A stretch of 64,000 bases of DNA from Caldilineaceae bacterium (lineage in GTDB: Bacteria > Chloroflexota > Anaerolineae > Caldilineales > Caldilineaceae). The stretch is taken from positions 3,113,022 to 3,177,021 of the forward strand of contig OY282376.1 in the NCBI GenBank assembly GCA_958295845.1. Direction: 5' to 3'. The first letter of the stretch is position 1; each line of letters opens with the position of its first letter. The position numbers were made by a program, and so were the translations under genes. Under the pieces are notes generated by a model. The model was not told the origin of the DNA. It did no database searches and was given only the letters and a program-made list of their open reading frames with translations. This document shows, one piece after another, positions 61,093-64,000 of this stretch.

Positions 61093-62005
61093 CGCTACCG
61101 GCCCCGTCCGCTTCAGAGTAAGGCCTGAAACCCCGAACCATCAGTCCCTGAGGCTCGTCCTCGCGGCGGGCTTGTTGCGCCCGGCTCTCAGCTTCAGCGC
61201 GGTTGGACGTGGTCGTCGCCCTGATGATGGCGTAGTCGTCGGGACGCCGGTAGCGGTTGATAAAGACCGGGCGGGGTGTGTCCGAGTGGTTTTGCTTCGA
61301 GCCGTGAACGGTTCTGACGTGGAAAAAGATCGAGTCGCCTGCCTGTCCGGTGATCGGCAGCGAAGCTTCCCAGGGCCACTCGTCCTCATCCAGTCCCAAA
61401 TGGGAAAACGTATCGATATGCTGTAGCTGCCCCTGCTTATGCGTGCCGGGCACGACGTGCAGCGCGCCGTTCACCAGGTCCGTATCCACAACGTAAGTCA
61501 GTATCCCAACAGGACCTTCGAAACGGTGCTCAAAGTAGGCCGAATCCTGGTGCAGATGCTTGGGGTGGCCGCCCACCGGCTCCTTGACCAGAGACTGTCC
61601 CTGGCCGAACAGTTCGATATTGGGGCCCAAAATCGCCTCGAGAATATCAAGGGCGGTCGGGTCCATCGCTGCGCGCAGAAAAGCGGCGCTTGTCGTATAG
61701 CTGATGCCGACCGTCATGATCTGCTGATCCCTGCTGTACCCATCTGGCGCGGGGATGAACAGAGAGCCGTTAGGCGAAACCCAACCCTCCGGCCTTCGAT
61801 CCGCCCGGTCGAGCATCTCTATCGACTGGCGTACTGTGGCGTCAATATCGGCCGCCATCGCCTCGATGTATGGCTTCATCAGACCGCGCACAACCAGGCA
61901 ACCCTGTTCGCGGTAGACAGCCGCGGCCTTGGCAACGTCCAGGTCTTCGACAGACACCGAGATCTCGTCGGCACTGATTTGCGGCTGCTTTACCATCGAG
62001 GACAT
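61079..62005 (-). CDS. Phytanoyl-CoA dioxygenase (PhyH) family protein 3
   Basis: A 308-residue Fe(II)/2-oxoglutarate oxygenase-type protein with iron ligands H152-x-D154 (in H-L-H-Q-D-S) and H234 (in T-V-H-G-S), and R245 as the likely 2-oxoglutarate anchor. AAGGA before the ATG at 62005 supports the start. It lies 12 bases downstream of the PhyH-HEAT gene and overlaps the MFS gene by 14 bases. The tight packing argues for one operon acting on one substrate. Confidence 0.92.
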   Translation of the reverse strand: MSSMVKQPQISADEISVSVEDLDVAKAAAVYREQGCLVVRGLMKPYIEAMAADIDATVRQSIEMLDRADRRPEGWVSPNGSLFIPAPDGYSRDQQIMTVGISYTTSAAFLRAAMDPTALDILEAILGPNIELFGQGQSLVKEPVGGHPKHLHQDSAYFEHRFEGPVGILTYVVDTDLVNGALHVVPGTHKQGQLQHIDTFSHLGLDEDEWPWEASLPITGQAGDSIFFHVRTVHGSKQNHSDTPRPVFINRYRRPDDYAIIRATTTSNRAEAESRAQQARREDEPQGLMVRGFRPYSEADGAGSDGAR

Positions 62006-62017
62006 TAGCGTTTCCTT

Positions 62018-63439
62018 CTAAAACAGATTGTCAGGCGTCGTCGTCGGGCACCAGCGATGCGCGCTCAGATAGTCCAGTGCGATGTTGAGCGCCTCGTTCG
62101 TGCCGATCCGGCGAAGGGCATCTACGGCGCTGGCGCGAACATAGCGGTTCTCGTCTCGCAATGCCGCTTGTAAGGCCGGCAGGGCAGCGGCCGCCTCGGC
62201 GCCAAGGCGTTGCAGTGACAGCGCGGTTGTGAAACGCACCTGATCATCATCGTCCGTCAGACCTTGTTCCAAAGCCGGCAGTGTCAAATCAACAGGGTCT
62301 TTGATCTGTCCCAGCGCCTCGACCGCGCTGCGGCGTACCACAACCGACGTGTCCGAGACCGCCTTGGCCACTGCACTGGTACATTCGGCGTCCGCCTGCC
62401 CAAACTCACCAATGGCAAAGGCAGCGTGCATGCGCGCCTCTTCGCTCTCGTGCCCTAACGCGTCCAACAGGGCCTCCCGGGCTGCACCACCTACTGCGCT
62501 CATCCCGTAGCCTGCATTGCGGGATGCGGTCTTGTCGCCGCTGGTCAGCGCCCCCGCAAGCGATGGAATAGCATCTTCAGAAAAGGCGGCCAGGCGATAG
62601 GCGGCGTCGACGCCCTCAGGTTCATACTTTGAGGCGAGGCTGCCTGCCAGAACAGACAAGTCGTTTGACGCAGCATCGTACCCATTGGCCTGCATTTGCT
62701 CGCCAGCGGCTCCGTTACGCTGCGCTCCCAGCTCCCCGCGATGCCAGCGCCACTGGTGCGCCCACACTTCGTTGTGATCGACCGGAGCGTCCTCGACCGG
62801 CGTCCAACTGGCCTGCCTGTTGTTCCAAGCCGGTGCAGCGGGGGCATTCATGCGCACAAACTGAAACTTCATCATCGCCCGCGTCTTCTGCGAAAGGTTG
62901 GCGCCCCCCCTGTGCCACAGGTCGTAGTGTATCAGAGCGAATGTGCCTTCCGGCCCTTTGAGGTAGACCGGCGTTTCGGTATCGTCACCGGGACGTTTCG
63001 TGTAGTATTGGGACCCGGAAAGCAGGCCCGACGGCCCCATCTCTTCGTCCACCGCCTGCGGATAGTAGAAGATCATCGCCCACCAGTTGTGGTGGTTGCG
63101 TACCTTCTGATGGCCCCAGTAGCTGTCCTTATGCCATGTTTGCACTTTGCGCCCGGGATAGGTGAAGTGACAGTGGCGGTGTGGGTGAATCGTATAGTCA
63201 TGCCCGACTACACTTGTCAGCGCGCCGCGTACAACCGGATTCTGTACGATGTCGCCGACCTCGCTGAAACGCGGCAAAAGATTGTTGCCGGGATTGCCTT
63301 CCTTATCCATTACTTCCTTCAGCTTGGCGTTCAGTCTCTCATGAAACTCTTTCGGGAAGTCGGTCTGCAGGACCAAATAGCCGTGCGAGATGAACTGCCG
63401 CATCTGGTCGTCAGTCAGGAGATGGTTTGCTACACTCAT
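62018..63439 (-). CDS. PhyH domain fused to HEAT-like repeats
   Basis: A 473-residue protein. Residues 1-210 are a PhyH-type oxygenase with H103-x-D105 (in T-W-H-K-D-S), H176 (in D-L-W-H-R-G-G) and R187. Residues about 270-460 form five or more helical HEAT/PBS-lyase-like repeats (for example A-R-M-H-A-A-F-A-I-G-E-F-G, V-V-R-R-S-A-V-E-A-L-G-Q-I, Q-V-R-F-T-T-A-L-S-L-Q-R-L-G, Y-V-R-A-S-A-V-D-A-L-R-R-I-G). A linker near 215-260 separates them. The repeats could dock partner proteins, perhaps the neighbouring PhyH enzymes. The binding site A-A-G-G-G precedes the ATG at 63439. It is the second gene of the group. Confidence 0.9.
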   Translation of the reverse strand: MSVANHLLTDDQMRQFISHGYLVLQTDFPKEFHERLNAKLKEVMDKEGNPGNNLLPRFSEVGDIVQNPVVRGALTSVVGHDYTIHPHRHCHFTYPGRKVQTWHKDSYWGHQKVRNHHNWWAMIFYYPQAVDEEMGPSGLLSGSQYYTKRPGDDTETPVYLKGPEGTFALIHYDLWHRGGANLSQKTRAMMKFQFVRMNAPAAPAWNNRQASWTPVEDAPVDHNEVWAHQWRWHRGELGAQRNGAAGEQMQANGYDAASNDLSVLAGSLASKYEPEGVDAAYRLAAFSEDAIPSLAGALTSGDKTASRNAGYGMSAVGGAAREALLDALGHESEEARMHAAFAIGEFGQADAECTSAVAKAVSDTSVVVRRSAVEALGQIKDPVDLTLPALEQGLTDDDDQVRFTTALSLQRLGAEAAAALPALQAALRDENRYVRASAVDALRRIGTNEALNIALDYLSAHRWCPTTTPDNLF

Positions 63440-63541
63440 TTTGCTTCCCTTCCTAGTGGGCTACAGGAACGCCGGTACGTCTATGCTTGACGGTGAGGGA
63501 ATTGAGTTCGGCACTTCAACGCAGTAGTCGGACCTTCCCTG

Positions 63542-64000
63542 TTACATGGTTGGGCGGCAGAGTTGGCCGTCTCTCAAAACAGGTATGGCCTGTCCCCAGA
63601 GATCGGTACCCTCGCGATTCATGATGGGTTCGGCGGAATATTGAGCAAGGTAACAGCGCCGAACACCTGAAGTGGTATTCGGGCCGCTGCGGTGGAAAGT
63701 TCGGCTGCTGAACACCACGATACTGCCTGCGGGAACGAGCGCCGGGATCCCCGGGTGGTCGCCCTGGTATCCGATCTTGTCGTTGCTTCCGGCCTCGATT
63801 TCATGGTCGTACAGGTTGTCCGGTTTCATGCCGATCGCCGAATAGGGGAGCACGGATACAGTGCCGTTCTCAATAGACATATCGTCCAGAGCGCACCAAC
63901 AGGAAAGGTAGGGCCTGTGGTAGTGGCCGACGTAGCCGGAGTCCTGGTGCCACCCGAACTTCGTACCCACTTCTGCAAACTTGACGACGTATTGCTCGTG
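63542..64000 (-). CDS. PhyH family protein 5, C-terminal part (runs off the right edge)
   Basis: The minus-strand frame is open from the window edge at 64000 to its stop at 63542 (152 codons). It holds the iron ligands H-x-D in W-H-Q-D-S and a later H in T-F-H-R-S-G, with an R in S-G-V-R-R-C, as in PhyH proteins. The N-terminus is outside the window. It lies about 100 bases upstream of the PhyH-HEAT gene in the same direction and is probably the upstream member of this group. Confidence 0.88.
   Translation of the reverse strand, partial: HEQYVVKFAEVGTKFGWHQDSGYVGHYHRPYLSCWCALDDMSIENGTVSVLPYSAIGMKPDNLYDHEIEAGSNDKIGYQGDHPGIPALVPAGSIVVFSSRTFHRSGPNTTSGVRRCYLAQYSAEPIMNREGTDLWGQAIPVLRDGQLCRPTM

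Overview
The window looks like part of a bacterial chromosome, most probably Chloroflexota (Caldilinea/Anaerolinea-like). This rests on the gene mix (UPF0182 protein, EF-G-like paralogue, PAC2 protein, TrmI-type tRNA methyltransferase, LysK-like M20 peptidase, RIO kinase, lipoproteins with Pro/Thr-rich linkers) and on five phytanoyl-CoA dioxygenase (PhyH) family genes plus a sulfatase, an expansion typical of aquatic or host-associated heterotrophs. The assignment is inference. I found no rRNA, tRNA, CRISPR array, phage module or intact insertion sequence. Promoters resemble the sigma-70/sigma-A type; several match TTGACA-N17-TATAAT closely.

Left third (1-24.5 kb): housekeeping and envelope genes. 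A large UPF0182 membrane protein, a nucleotidyltransferase-fold protein and a PHP phosphoesterase are followed by TrmI, a lipoprotein with a long structured leader, a SIS-domain sugar-phosphate enzyme, an acyl-CoA dehydrogenase, an EF-G-like GTPase with altered switch residues, and a processive GT2 glycosyltransferase. The run small protein - polA - argS - serA - SH3 lipoprotein reads as one transcription unit behind a good promoter at 15385. It converges on a LysK-like M20 peptidase.

Middle (24.5-36 kb): PAC2 protein, methyltransferase (preceded by three 12-bp tandem repeats), PyrK-like ferredoxin reductase subunit, a small membrane protein, a DUF58 + transglutaminase pair, and a RIO1-like kinase. 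Upstream of the kinase lies the most unusual element here: a 20-codon ORF with an ideal Shine-Dalgarno whose start codon sits in a perfect 10-bp inverted repeat, followed by two further strong hairpins and an intrinsic terminator (33680-33888, minus strand). An SDR - cupin - VOC group sits next to it.

Right half (36-64 kb): catabolic and accessory genes. These include five PhyH-family genes, an ABC solute-binding lipoprotein broken by an exact 7-bp tandem duplication, a homocysteine S-methyltransferase-like protein, a second M20 peptidase, a methyltransferase, a second nucleotidyltransferase, an Asp-box repeat protein, an HpcH/HpaI aldolase, a two-domain ferritin-like protein, a ribokinase-type kinase, L-rhamnose mutarotase, a polysaccharide deacetylase, a sulfatase, a Gfo/Idh/MocA oxidoreductase, a split UxaA-type dehydratase, a DUF368 undecaprenyl-phosphate transporter and two MFS transporters. 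The theme is uptake and breakdown of sulfated or deoxy sugars and sugar acids (RhaM, aldolase, dehydratase, sulfatase, sugar kinase). At the right edge three consecutive PhyH genes, one fused to HEAT-like repeats, are tightly packed with an MFS transporter and probably form an operon of unknown substrate.
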